Shown: piece by piece, positions 1 through 5,724 of the stretch
Position numbering within the stretch: the stretch's first letter is position 1
Layout: every line of letters starts with the position of its first letter
NCBI GenBank assembly: GCA_002497075.1
Contig: DAML01000004.1
Coordinates: 1-12,699, forward strand
DNA from: Methanomassiliicoccaceae archaeon UBA472
GTDB lineage: Archaea; Thermoplasmatota; Thermoplasmata; Methanomassiliicoccales; UBA472
Length of the DNA stretch: 12,699 nt
Direction: 5' to 3'
Notes under the pieces: model-generated
The model's database searches: none
What the model saw: only the letters and a program-made list of their open reading frames with translations
What the model was told of the DNA's origin: nothing
Made by a program: the position numbers and the translations under genes

Positions 1-914
1 GACTGGAGACCTACGCCGCCAACACTGACGCACAGCACCTGCTTGCCACTAGAGCACAGCACAAGATCCTGTTGGGACGCCGGAGCACCCGGGGACTTGG
101 CGCCGGTGCGCTTCCGCAGGTTGGGGAACAAGCGGCGCGCGAGGCCGAGGACGAAATAAGGAAAGCCGTGACCGACGCGCATATCGTATTCGTCACCGCC
201 GGCATGGGCGGCGGCACTGGTACCGGTTCCGCAGCCGTGGTCTCCAACATCGCCAAGGAGATGGGCGCTCTTACCATCGCCGTCACCACCACCCCCTTCA
301 AGGGCGAGGGCAGGATGCGCATGGAGAATGCCGAGTGGGGACTGCAGCGCCTGCGCAGCACGGCCGACACCGTCATCGTCATCCCGAACGACAAATTAAT
401 CGAGCTGTATCCCCGGTTGGGACTGAACCAGGCCTTCAAGATGGCCGACGAGGTTCTTACCAAAGCGATAAAAGGCATCACCGAGCTGATCACCAAGCCT
501 GGGCTGGTCAACCTGGACTTCAACGACGTGAGGACCATCATGAAAGGAGCGGGCGTCGCCATGATCGGCCTGGGAGAGAGCGACGGTCACGCTGAGGACC
601 GCGCAAAGGAAGCGATCGAGCGCGCTCTTAGTTCCCCGTTGCTCGAAGTGGACATCAGCGGCGCCAACGGCGTCCTGGTGAACGTCGTCGGCGGACCGGA
701 CATGACCATCTCCGACGCGGAATTCATAGCCGAAGAGGTGCAGAGGCGGGTAAGTCCAAGCGCCAGGATCATCTGGGGTGCGGCGGTCGATCCGACCTTG
801 GAGAAGACCATACGCGTCATGGTCGTCGTGGCCGGGGTCAAATCCAAGCAGATCATCGGGGCCACCAACGAAGCGGAGAAGCTGAAAAAAGCCGATCTGG
901 ACTTCATCAGGTGA
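1..914 (+). CDS. ftsZ: Cell division GTPase FtsZ, upstream paralog (5' partial)
   Basis: This is the C-terminal 300 or so residues of a tubulin-like FtsZ GTPase that forms the division ring. The gene starts before the window: the reading frame is open from base 3 and begins inside the region around the NTDAQ motif, so the first 70 or so residues with the GxGGGG phosphate loop are not seen. Visible motifs are NTDAQH, the tubulin signature GGGTGTGSA (near 208-234), VIPNDKL, and the T7 synergy loop NLDFNDVRTIM, which carries the two aspartates that complete the next subunit's GTPase site. The tail ends in DLDFIR. It is about three-quarters identical by eye to the complete ftsZ at 2189-3292 over 190 aligned residues. 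One difference is GTGSAAVV here against GTGSAPYI there. Its stop overlaps the methyltransferase start (TGATG), which suggests translational coupling. Confidence 0.95.
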   Translation, partial: LETYAANTDAQHLLATRAQHKILLGRRSTRGLGAGALPQVGEQAAREAEDEIRKAVTDAHIVFVTAGMGGGTGTGSAAVVSNIAKEMGALTIAVTTTPFKGEGRMRMENAEWGLQRLRSTADTVIVIPNDKLIELYPRLGLNQAFKMADEVLTKAIKGITELITKPGLVNLDFNDVRTIMKGAGVAMIGLGESDGHAEDRAKEAIERALSSPLLEVDISGANGVLVNVVGGPDMTISDAEFIAEEVQRRVSPSARIIWGAAVDPTLEKTIRVMVVVAGVKSKQIIGATNEAEKLKKADLDFIR

Positions 915-1681
915 TGCCTTCGGACGCTGATCCGACCGCCCGCTTCGATGGGCGGGAGGACGATTACGACCGGTTTCGCCCAGGGTATCCTTTGGGGATC
1001 ATTCGGCTGCTGCAGAGCAAATGCCTGCTCTTCCCAGGAGCGAGGGTCGCTGACATCGGTTCTGGCACCGGGATCCTGAGCGCCATGCTAATCGAGGCTG
1101 GCGCCTTTGTTTACGGCGTGGAGCCGAACGCCTGCATGAGAGGGAGAGCTGAGACCAGGTTCCATGGAGCCACCTCCTTCGAGAGCGTACCGAACAGGGC
1201 CGAAGCTACCGGCCTCCCCGATCGAAGCGTCGACCTGATCACTGCCGCCCAGTCCTTCCATTGGTTCGATCTGGTGGGTTCCAGGCGGGAGTTCGGGAGG
1301 ATATTGCGGCCGGGAGGAGCGGTCATTCTGATCTGGAACAACCGCCTGGATGACGAGGGGACGTTCAACATCGCCTACTCCAGAATGCTGAAGTACAATG
1401 GCGTGGACGACTCCCGCGGGGGTTCGGACGGAGAGCAGAATAAGAAGATCGATTCGTTCTTCGAAGGCGTATACGAATACCACGAATTCGGGAACGACCA
1501 GAGCCTTGATCTGGCTAGCCTTAAAGGGCGTTTGCGTTCCTCATCCTACTGCCCCCGGCCGGACAGCACTACGTTCGGAAAGCTCATGGACGCGGTGGAT
1601 TCTGTTTTCGCGGAGCACCAGCAGAACGGCTCCGTGCTGCTAAGATATCGCACCGAGGTCTATCTCGGATCTCTGCATTGA
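914..1681 (+). CDS. Class I SAM-dependent methyltransferase (type 11 / trans-aconitate methyltransferase-like)
   Basis: This 255-residue protein is predicted to be a soluble Rossmann-fold methyltransferase. Motif I is VADIGSGTG (residues 45-53). An acidic residue that would bind the SAM ribose follows in YGVEP (E70). The post-motif region reads DLITAAQSFHWF (107-118), then LRPGG (131-135) and ILIWNN (138-143). The SFHWF and WNN pair is typical of a broad family of UbiE-like or Tmt1-like enzymes whose substrates are mostly unknown. The conserved N-terminal segment DYDRFRPGYP is present. I chose the ATG at 914, which shares one base with the upstream ftsZ stop; a GTG at 911 would add one residue. 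The coupling to ftsZ is the only clue to its role. The substrate cannot be read from the sequence; a small molecule or a protein are both possible. Confidence 0.88.
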   Translation: MPSDADPTARFDGREDDYDRFRPGYPLGIIRLLQSKCLLFPGARVADIGSGTGILSAMLIEAGAFVYGVEPNACMRGRAETRFHGATSFESVPNRAEATGLPDRSVDLITAAQSFHWFDLVGSRREFGRILRPGGAVILIWNNRLDDEGTFNIAYSRMLKYNGVDDSRGGSDGEQNKKIDSFFEGVYEYHEFGNDQSLDLASLKGRLRSSSYCPRPDSTTFGKLMDAVDSVFAEHQQNGSVLLRYRTEVYLGSLH

Positions 1682-1690
1682 TAAGAACTT

Positions 1691-1888
1691 TCAGGTCTCA
1701 TCATACTGGAAAATGTCCTCGATGGACACCCGGAAGAACTTGGACAGCTTGAAAGCCAGCTCCAGGGAGGGGTCGTACCTCTCCTTCTCGATAGCTATTA
1801 CCGTCTGCCGGGTTATCCCTAGTTTTTCAGCCAATTCTTCTTGCGTGAGATTGGTCATGGTGCGGTATACCCTGAGACGGCTCTTCAT
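1691..1888 (-). CDS. Small XRE-family helix-turn-helix transcriptional regulator
   Basis: A 65-residue DNA-binding protein that is almost entirely one XRE/Cro-like HTH domain. The sequence runs LTQEELAEKLGITRQTVIAIEK, containing the first helix, the turn and the recognition helix, then DPSLELAFKLSKFF, and ends SIEDIFQYDE. This matches a common short archaeal and bacterial regulator family of 65-70 residues. Three in-frame ATGs lie at the start (1897, 1891 and 1888 reading leftward). I prefer 1888 because family members usually begin MKxRL or MKNRI; the 1897 start would give 68 residues. The gene converges with the methyltransferase, with 9 bases between the stops. Directly upstream of it is a 21-bp repeat array that could be its operator, so autoregulation and control of the neighbouring ftsZ promoter are plausible inferences. 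Confidence 0.88.
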   Translation of the reverse strand: MKSRLRVYRTMTNLTQEELAEKLGITRQTVIAIEKERYDPSLELAFKLSKFFRVSIEDIFQYDET

Positions 1889-1925
1889 CATCCTCATCTG
1901 TGTAAAGAGATAGTTACATTTTGAA

Positions 1926-1934
1926 TGATAAACC
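1926..1934 (-). promoter_or_regulatory. Possible TATA element of the XRE gene
   Basis: On the minus strand the sequence reads GGTTTATCA about 30-40 bases before the XRE start codons. That distance suits an archaeal promoter with a very short or absent leader. It lies between repeat registers, so a protein bound to the array would block it. The match to a TATA consensus is only moderate, and other AT-rich positions nearby could serve instead. Confidence 0.3.
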
Positions 1935-1952
1935 TTACTTTTTGTAAAGTAA
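1935..1952. promoter_or_regulatory. Perfect 18-bp inverted repeat, candidate operator
   Basis: The sequence TTACTTT-TTGT-AAAGTAA has two perfect 7-base arms around a 4-base centre. It coincides with the third register of the 21-bp array. A related but weaker dyad, TACA-TTT-TGTA, lies at 1957-1967 in the next register. Dyads of this size are typical binding sites for dimeric HTH regulators, and the adjacent XRE protein is the obvious candidate. Binding is inferred, not shown. Confidence 0.5.
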
Positions 1953-2095
1953 ATAATACATTTTGTAAATTAATATATACATTAAACAAATTAAATATTC
2001 TATTTGGAATCAAATAAAAGCTATTATTATTGTATGGACATTCTCTTAGAATACGATATATATTATAATATTTTTATTGTAATAGGCTGTTGGCA

Positions 2096-2111
2096 CCGAA
2101 ATGTTTTAAAG
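2096..2111 (+). promoter_or_regulatory. Likely BRE/TATA promoter of the ftsZ-secE-spt5-rpl11 cluster
   Basis: A purine-rich CCGAAA (2096-2101), like an archaeal TFB recognition element, sits just before TTTTAAAG (2104-2111). Transcription would start about 25 bases downstream, near 2132-2136, giving a leader of roughly 55 bases before the ATG at 2189. Several other AT-rich TATA-like strings lie further upstream, so the assignment is tentative. Confidence 0.45.
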
Positions 2112-2188
2112 TTCACATTACGTCATCGTTCTCAGACGAGTGGCAGCTTAGGGCTTGAGCGCCAGCGGCACCCGTCCGAGGCCCCTCC

Positions 2189-3292
2189 ATGAAATCATTC
2201 ATCAGCGATGCCATGTCAAGAGCCGGTCCGGCGAACGAAACGAGCATATCCAGCTTCAAGGCCCAGACGGCCGAGGATGAAGAGCTGGAAAAGATCTTGA
2301 TGAGCCTGAAGACCAACATCAAGATCATAGGATGCGGTGGAGGCGGCTCGAACACCATTGACCGCCTCTACCAGACCAACATAAAGGACGCTGATCTGTA
2401 CGCGGTGAACACCGACGCGCAGCACCTTCTCATCACCAGGGCGCACAAGAAGATCCTGCTCGGAAGGAGAAGCACCAAGGGACTGGGCGCCGGAGCGCTA
2501 CCGCAGGTGGGAGAGGAGGCGGCCAGAGAAGCGGAGGAGGACCTGCGCAAGGTGCTAATGGGATCCGATATCGTCTTCGTGACGGCCGGCCTGGGAGGAG
2601 GCACCGGCACCGGTTCCGCCCCCTACATCGCTCAGCTGGCCAAGGAGATGGGCGCTCTTACCATCGCCATCGTCACATCACCGTTCAAGGCGGAAGGCTC
2701 CATACGCGCGGAGAACGCCGAATGGGGCATGGAGAGGCTGCGGTCCGTTGCCGACACGGTGATCGTCATCCCGAACGACAAGCTGCTGGAGCTTGTTCCT
2801 CGTTACTCGATCAACGCCGCCTTCAAGGTGGCCGACGAGGTGCTGATGCGGGCCATAAAGGGGATCACCGAGCTCATCACCCGTCCCGGCCTGGTGAACC
2901 TGGACTTCAATGACCTGAAGACCATAATGAAGGGCGGCGGTGTGGCCATGATCGGCATGGGAGAGGGCGAGGGCGACGACAAGGTCGAACAGGCCATTGA
3001 CGAAGCGATCAACTCCCCGCTCATCGATGTGGACATCACCGGGGCGAACGGAGTGCTGATCAACGTCGTCGGCGGCGAGGACATGAGCGTCAGCGAGGCG
3101 GAGAAGGTGGCCGAGGTCATCCAGAGCAAGGTCAACCCCAACGCCAGGATCATCTGGGGCGCTTCCGTCGATCCGGCCCTGGAAGGCAAGATCAGGGTCA
3201 TGGTCGTGGTCACTGGCGTGAAGTCCAAGTTCATACTGGGTCCGAAGGAGAGCGCCATGCCCAAGGGGATGGCCGTGGACTTCATCCGGTAA
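2189..3292 (+). CDS. ftsZ: Cell division GTPase FtsZ, complete (FtsZ1-type by synteny)
   Basis: A full-length 367-residue tubulin-like GTPase that polymerises at the division site. A flexible N-terminal stretch of about 40 residues is followed by the nucleotide-binding loop GCGGGGSN (48-55), NTDAQ (74-78), the tubulin signature GGGTGTGSAP (136-145), VIPNDKL (193-199) and the T7 loop NLDFNDLKTIM (237-247) with its catalytic aspartates. A short tail ends in VDFIR. The ATG at 2189 fits because the KSFISDAM opening resembles other archaeal FtsZ1 proteins; GAGG at 2178-2181 is a modest ribosome site. The gene precedes secE, spt5 and uL11 as ftsZ1 does in other euryarchaea (MJ0370-MJ0373 in Methanocaldococcus jannaschii). 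The upstream paralog at 1-914 shares its core and its DFIR end. Confidence 0.97.
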   Translation: MKSFISDAMSRAGPANETSISSFKAQTAEDEELEKILMSLKTNIKIIGCGGGGSNTIDRLYQTNIKDADLYAVNTDAQHLLITRAHKKILLGRRSTKGLGAGALPQVGEEAAREAEEDLRKVLMGSDIVFVTAGLGGGTGTGSAPYIAQLAKEMGALTIAIVTSPFKAEGSIRAENAEWGMERLRSVADTVIVIPNDKLLELVPRYSINAAFKVADEVLMRAIKGITELITRPGLVNLDFNDLKTIMKGGGVAMIGMGEGEGDDKVEQAIDEAINSPLIDVDITGANGVLINVVGGEDMSVSEAEKVAEVIQSKVNPNARIIWGASVDPALEGKIRVMVVVTGVKSKFILGPKESAMPKGMAVDFIR

Positions 3293-3302
3293 AGAAAGGA
3301 TT

Positions 3303-3311
3303 ATTTATAAG
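3303..3311 (+). promoter_or_regulatory. TATA box of secE-spt5-rpl11
   Basis: ATTTATAAG lies in the 53-base gap after ftsZ. A start point about 25 bases downstream would fall near 3333-3338, leaving only about 10 bases of leader before the secE ATG at 3346. The upstream AAAGAAAGGA is purine-rich, as expected of a BRE. This suggests that secE, spt5 and uL11 can be transcribed independently of ftsZ. Confidence 0.6.
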
Positions 3312-3345
3312 GAAGGATTAGGGCGTTATCCAAGAGTGCGTGTAA

Positions 3346-3573
3346 ATGGACATAGTCGACAAATCCTGGAAGATCCAAAAAGGGATCGAGGAACGGGTCA
3401 AGATGCTCGGCAAGGGCAAGTATGGCCGCGTCCTGAAGATGGCCAGGAAGCCCACTACCGACGAGTACACCAAGACGGTGATGATCACCGGACTAGGTCT
3501 GACTCTGATTGGCGGCCTTGGCTTCGCCATCTACCTGCTGGTCACCCGACTTCCGGGATGGCTCGGCCTTTAA
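3346..3573 (+). CDS. secE: Preprotein translocase subunit SecE (Sec61 gamma homolog)
   Basis: This 75-residue protein is the small stabilising subunit of the SecYEG translocon in the cytoplasmic membrane. The N-terminal 43 residues are basic and amphipathic, with RVLKMARKPTTDEYTK, the conserved SecE hinge segment. One transmembrane helix follows (about residues 45-66, VMITGLGLTLIGGLGFAIYLLV in two overlapping halves), and a short GWLGL end remains outside. Size and single-helix layout match archaeal SecE. There is no clear Shine-Dalgarno site directly before the ATG, which fits the short leader predicted from the TATA box at 3303-3311. The next gene, spt5, starts 22 bases after the stop, as in the conserved euryarchaeal order. 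Confidence 0.93.
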   Translation: MDIVDKSWKIQKGIEERVKMLGKGKYGRVLKMARKPTTDEYTKTVMITGLGLTLIGGLGFAIYLLVTRLPGWLGL

Positions 3574-3582
3574 TGCCACTCC

Positions 3583-3589
3583 AGGAGGG
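3583..3589 (+). promoter_or_regulatory. Shine-Dalgarno site fixing the spt5 start
   Basis: AGGAGGG ends 6 bases before the ATG at 3596. It lies after the secE stop and settles the start. An ATG at 3509 in the same frame lies within secE and has no such site. Confidence 0.8.
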
Positions 3590-3595
3590 CTGCAA

Positions 3596-4459
3596 ATGAA
3601 CGATCAGGAAACCAATCAAATCCCCCAGTACGGGAACGGCCCGCTCACCCTGTCCGGGGAGAGCAACGCCCAGAGGGTGACCGCCGGAAGCAGCGCCGTC
3701 TGGAAGCTCATTCTCAAACCGCGCCAGGCCAGCAAGATGAAGGCCAGGATCCTTCTGACCATATCCTACGGCAACGAGGACGAACCGGAGTGGGATATCA
3801 TCCTATCAGACAATTCTGGAAAGCTCTGGGAGAGCGCCAAACTGACCAAGCCCGAGGCTGAATTTAACGTTGAAGGACTGGGCGGCAAGGAGATCACCCT
3901 TTCTGCGGAGGCCCCGCGCGGCGCCCGCCTGGACGACAGCGTCCGTATCAAGATGCAGGTCTTCGCCGAAGGGCAGGAGTGCGGAAACATGGAGTTCTTC
4001 GCTAACACCATGCAGTCCATCCTGATCCTGAAGACCTCCATAGGTCATGAGAGGGCCGTAGTCGACGGCGTGGCCGGCAAGGCCAAGACCGGGAGCGACA
4101 AGGGGATATTCGCCCTGCTCGCGCCTGGTAAGTTAGATGGTTACGTATTCATGGAGGCCATGAACACCGACCTGGTCAGGGAGACCTGCCGGGGAGTGCG
4201 CAAGGCCAAGGGACTGGTGGACGGGGAGACCAAGCTCACGGAGATCGAGCACTTCCTGACCCCCAAGCCTCTAGTGTCTGGAATATCCGAAGGGGATGTC
4301 GTGGAGCTCGTCGCCGGCCCCTTCAAGGGCGAGAAGGCCCGCGTGCAGAAGATCGACGAGAGCAAGGAAGAGATCACGGTCGAGCTTTTCGAGGCCACCG
4401 TGCCCATCCCTGTCACCGTCCGCGGCGACAGCGTGAGGGTCCTCGAGAAGGAGAGATGA
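3596..4459 (+). CDS. spt5: Transcription elongation factor Spt5 (NusG homolog) with N-terminal extension domain
   Basis: Spt5 binds the RNA polymerase clamp with Spt4 and raises processivity. The C-terminal half of this 287-residue protein is the normal archaeal factor: an NGN domain (about 141-225, starting SILILKTSIGHERAVVDGV and containing YVFMEAMN), then a KOW domain (about 228-287, SEGDVVELVAGPFKGEKARV). Typical archaeal Spt5 proteins are about 145-155 residues, so some 140 residues at the N-terminus are extra. That part is rich in beta-strand-like segments (AVWKLILKP, EWDIILSD, DDSVRIKMQVFAEG) and resembles an Ig-like or CARDB/NEW3-like sandwich, with no signal peptide or membrane helix. 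There is no stop or frame change between the parts. The start at 3596 is supported by a strong ribosome site. uL11 follows 4 bases after the stop. Confidence 0.93.
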   Translation: MNDQETNQIPQYGNGPLTLSGESNAQRVTAGSSAVWKLILKPRQASKMKARILLTISYGNEDEPEWDIILSDNSGKLWESAKLTKPEAEFNVEGLGGKEITLSAEAPRGARLDDSVRIKMQVFAEGQECGNMEFFANTMQSILILKTSIGHERAVVDGVAGKAKTGSDKGIFALLAPGKLDGYVFMEAMNTDLVRETCRGVRKAKGLVDGETKLTEIEHFLTPKPLVSGISEGDVVELVAGPFKGEKARVQKIDESKEEITVELFEATVPIPVTVRGDSVRVLEKER

Positions 4460-4463
4460 TAAA

Positions 4464-4943
4464 ATGGCAGAGACTATCGAAGTGTTAGTGGATGGCGGCA
4501 AGGCCACTCCCGGCCCGCCGCTGGGACCCGCCTTGGGCCCGACGGGCATAAACGTCGTTCAGGTCGTAGGCGCTATCAACGAGAAGACAAGGGGATTCGT
4601 CGGCATGAAGGTCCCGGTCAAGGTCATAATCGACCAGAAGACCAAGACCTTCGAGATCAAGGTCGGCACTCCGCCCACCTCCGCCCTGCTGTTCAAAGAG
4701 CTGGGCATAGAGAAGGGCGCCGGGGCCCCCAAGGCCGGTAAGGTTGGCAACATCAGCATCGAGCAGGCCAAGAAGATCGCCCACATGAAGCAGGACTCCC
4801 TGACCGGCGCCGACATGAAGGCCCAGGTCCTGGAGGTCATCGGCACCTGCGTCTCCTGCGGTATCACCGTGGAAGGCAAGGACGCCAAGGACATGCAGGC
4901 GGACATAAAGGCCGGCAAGTGGGATGCCCAGCTTAAAGCCTGA
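4464..4943 (+). CDS. rpl11: Large ribosomal subunit protein uL11
   Basis: A 159-residue protein of the GTPase-associated centre. It binds 23S rRNA helices 43/44 at the stalk base next to uL10. The N-terminal domain shows the hallmark proline-rich PGPPLGPALGPTGIN (residues 16-30). The C-terminal rRNA-binding domain includes PPTSALLFKELG, the GNIS segment and VIGTCVSCGITVEGKDA. Length and order match archaeal uL11, including the charged C-terminal end. The ATG lies 4 bases after the spt5 stop, and GGAG at 4450-4453, inside the end of spt5, can serve as ribosome site. The stalk proteins uL1, uL10 and P1 follow but have their own promoter. Confidence 0.97.
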   Translation: MAETIEVLVDGGKATPGPPLGPALGPTGINVVQVVGAINEKTRGFVGMKVPVKVIIDQKTKTFEIKVGTPPTSALLFKELGIEKGAGAPKAGKVGNISIEQAKKIAHMKQDSLTGADMKAQVLEVIGTCVSCGITVEGKDAKDMQADIKAGKWDAQLKA

Positions 4944-4986
4944 AACCCCTTCCAACTCAAACATTTTAACCATACTTTTACGATAT

Positions 4987-4996
4987 CTTTATAAAC
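4987..4996 (+). promoter_or_regulatory. TATA box of the uL1-uL10-P1 operon
   Basis: CTTTATAAAC lies in the 129-base gap after uL11. It predicts a start near 5016-5021, so the leader would be about 50-57 bases and would contain the hairpin at 5025-5061. T-rich runs just upstream (4972-4990) could also end uL11 transcripts. Confidence 0.65.
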
Positions 4997-5024
4997 GGCA
5001 TTGCAATTAGGGGCCTTTACCAAA

Positions 5025-5061
5025 CTGTAGGAGAGCCTTCATTGGCTCGTTGGAACTACAG
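5025..5061 (+). promoter_or_regulatory. Leader hairpin, probable uL1 autoregulatory binding site
   Basis: Two perfect stems are separated by an asymmetric internal loop. The outer stem is CTGTAG (5025-5030) with CTACAG (5056-5061), and the inner stem is GAGCC (5033-5037) with GGCTC (5044-5048). The loop is TTCATT. The unpaired strands are GA on the 5' side and GTTGGAA on the 3' side. Known uL1 targets in 23S rRNA and in methanogen L1 mRNAs have this two-stem, unequal-loop shape. The outer stem ends on the first base of the GGAGGG ribosome site, so uL1 bound here would block initiation of its own operon. Confidence 0.65.
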
Positions 5062-5066
5062 GAGGG
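5061..5066 (+). promoter_or_regulatory. Shine-Dalgarno site supporting a TTG start for uL1
   Basis: GGAGGG lies 6 bases before TTG at 5073. No ATG or GTG that would restore the conserved uL1 N-terminus lies nearby, so the TTG is the start. Confidence 0.8.
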
Positions 5067-5072
5067 ATCGAA

Positions 5073-5711
5073 TTGGCAGAAAAAGCAACCGTTACGGCCG
5101 TTAAGAAAGCCTTGGAGCATTCTCCAAAGCGCAATTTTGTACAAACGGTCGACCTGTCCATCAACCTGAAGGATGTGGATATGTCCATACCCAAGAACAG
5201 GATACAGGAGGACATCATTCTGCCGCACGGAAGGGGAAAGCCCGTCAAGGTCTGTGTATTCGGTAGCGGAGAGATGGTAGTAAAGGCCAGGGACGTAGCC
5301 GACAGGGTAGTGTCCGTGGAAGAGCTGAGCACCATCGCCGACGACAAGAAGCAGGCCAAGAAGATGGCTAACGAGTTCGAGTATTTCATCGCGGAAGCCC
5401 CGTTGATGCCCACCATCGGTAAGAGACTGGGTATCGTACTGGGCCCCCGCGGCAAGATGCCGAAGCCGATCCCCCCGGGAGCGGACCCCAAGCCCATGAT
5501 CGACAACCTGCGCAAGTCGGTGTCGGTCAGGAGCAGGGACAGATTGACCTTCCACACCTCCGTCGGGACCACGGACATGACGCCAGAAGACATAGCCGAC
5601 AACATCGAGCTGATCTTCAAGAGATTGGGGATGAAGCTCGAAAAGGGCACCATGAACATCCGGTCCGCTTTCGTGAAGACCACCATGGGACCCTCCGAGA
5701 AGGTGATTTGA
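5073..5711 (+). CDS. rpl1: Large ribosomal subunit protein uL1
   Basis: This 212-residue protein forms the mobile L1 stalk at the tRNA exit side of the large subunit. In methanogens it also represses translation of its own operon. Recognisable parts are NFVQTVDLSINLKDVD near the N-terminus, LPHGRGKPVKVCVFG, the conserved LGPRGKMPKP segment in domain II, and the C-terminal return of domain I ending in MNIRSAFVKTTMGP. Length matches archaeal uL1. Translation begins at TTG, with GGAGGG placed 6 bases upstream and partly joined to the leader hairpin. uL10 follows with a 13-base gap. A weak start codon plus a structured leader fits controlled, limiting expression. Confidence 0.97.
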   Translation: MAEKATVTAVKKALEHSPKRNFVQTVDLSINLKDVDMSIPKNRIQEDIILPHGRGKPVKVCVFGSGEMVVKARDVADRVVSVEELSTIADDKKQAKKMANEFEYFIAEAPLMPTIGKRLGIVLGPRGKMPKPIPPGADPKPMIDNLRKSVSVRSRDRLTFHTSVGTTDMTPEDIADNIELIFKRLGMKLEKGTMNIRSAFVKTTMGPSEKVI

Positions 5712-5724
5712 GGAGGTCCCAAGC

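Larger units (their letters stand above)
1893..2018. repeat. 21-bp-periodic repeat array upstream of the XRE gene
   Basis: Six consecutive 21-base registers begin at 1893, 1914, 1935, 1956, 1977 and 1998. The best three share TTACATTTTG, TTACTTTTTG and ATACATTTTG at 1914, 1935 and 1956. TGTAAA recurs in phase at 1901, 1943 and 1964. The copy at 1977 keeps ATACATT and AAATTAAATA, and the copies at 1914 and 1998 share ATTTTGAAT / ATTTGGAAT. The outer copies are degenerate, so some of the match may reflect AT-richness. A spacing of 21 bp is two helical turns, so the T-tracts face the same side of the helix. That fits a cooperative operator or a bent-DNA segment. The array begins inside the XRE start region and lies upstream of the ftsZ promoter. 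Confidence 0.6.
1898..2188. other. AT-rich intergenic region between the XRE gene and ftsZ
   Basis: This is the longest non-coding stretch and differs sharply in composition from the GC-rich genes on either side, especially 1907-2120. It holds the 21-bp array, the 18-bp inverted repeat, a small dyad ATTCT-CTT-AGAAT at 2040-2052, a 12-base AT palindrome at 2060-2071 and a BRE/TATA-like element at 2096-2111. GC-rich sequence resumes after about 2125. A 62-codon open frame across it has no recognisable protein character and ends inside the ftsZ start. The region looks regulatory. A DNA-unwinding role is possible, but nothing in it resembles an origin recognition box. Confidence 0.6.

Noticed and set aside
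72..914. Internal TTG start that would make a shortened upstream FtsZ
   Set aside because: The same frame is open to the window edge and encodes conserved FtsZ residues (NTDAQH) before this codon, so the gene is truncated by the window, not short.
1893..2018. CRISPR array
   Set aside because: The 21-base units are contiguous and degenerate, with no unique spacers between constant repeats and no cas genes nearby.
1898..2120. Replication origin
   Set aside because: It is AT-rich with iteron-like repeats, but no origin recognition box-like motif is visible, the initiator gene is 6 kb away and a regulatory role for the XRE/ftsZ genes explains it more simply.
2004..2192. Small open frame of 62 codons in the AT-rich gap
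   Set aside because: It begins at TTG with no ribosome site, its composition follows the AT-rich DNA and it ends within the ftsZ start codon region.
3509..3595. Upstream ATG that would lengthen Spt5 by 29 residues
   Set aside because: The added residues are a frame shadow of the end of secE and the strong AGGAGGG site points to 3596.
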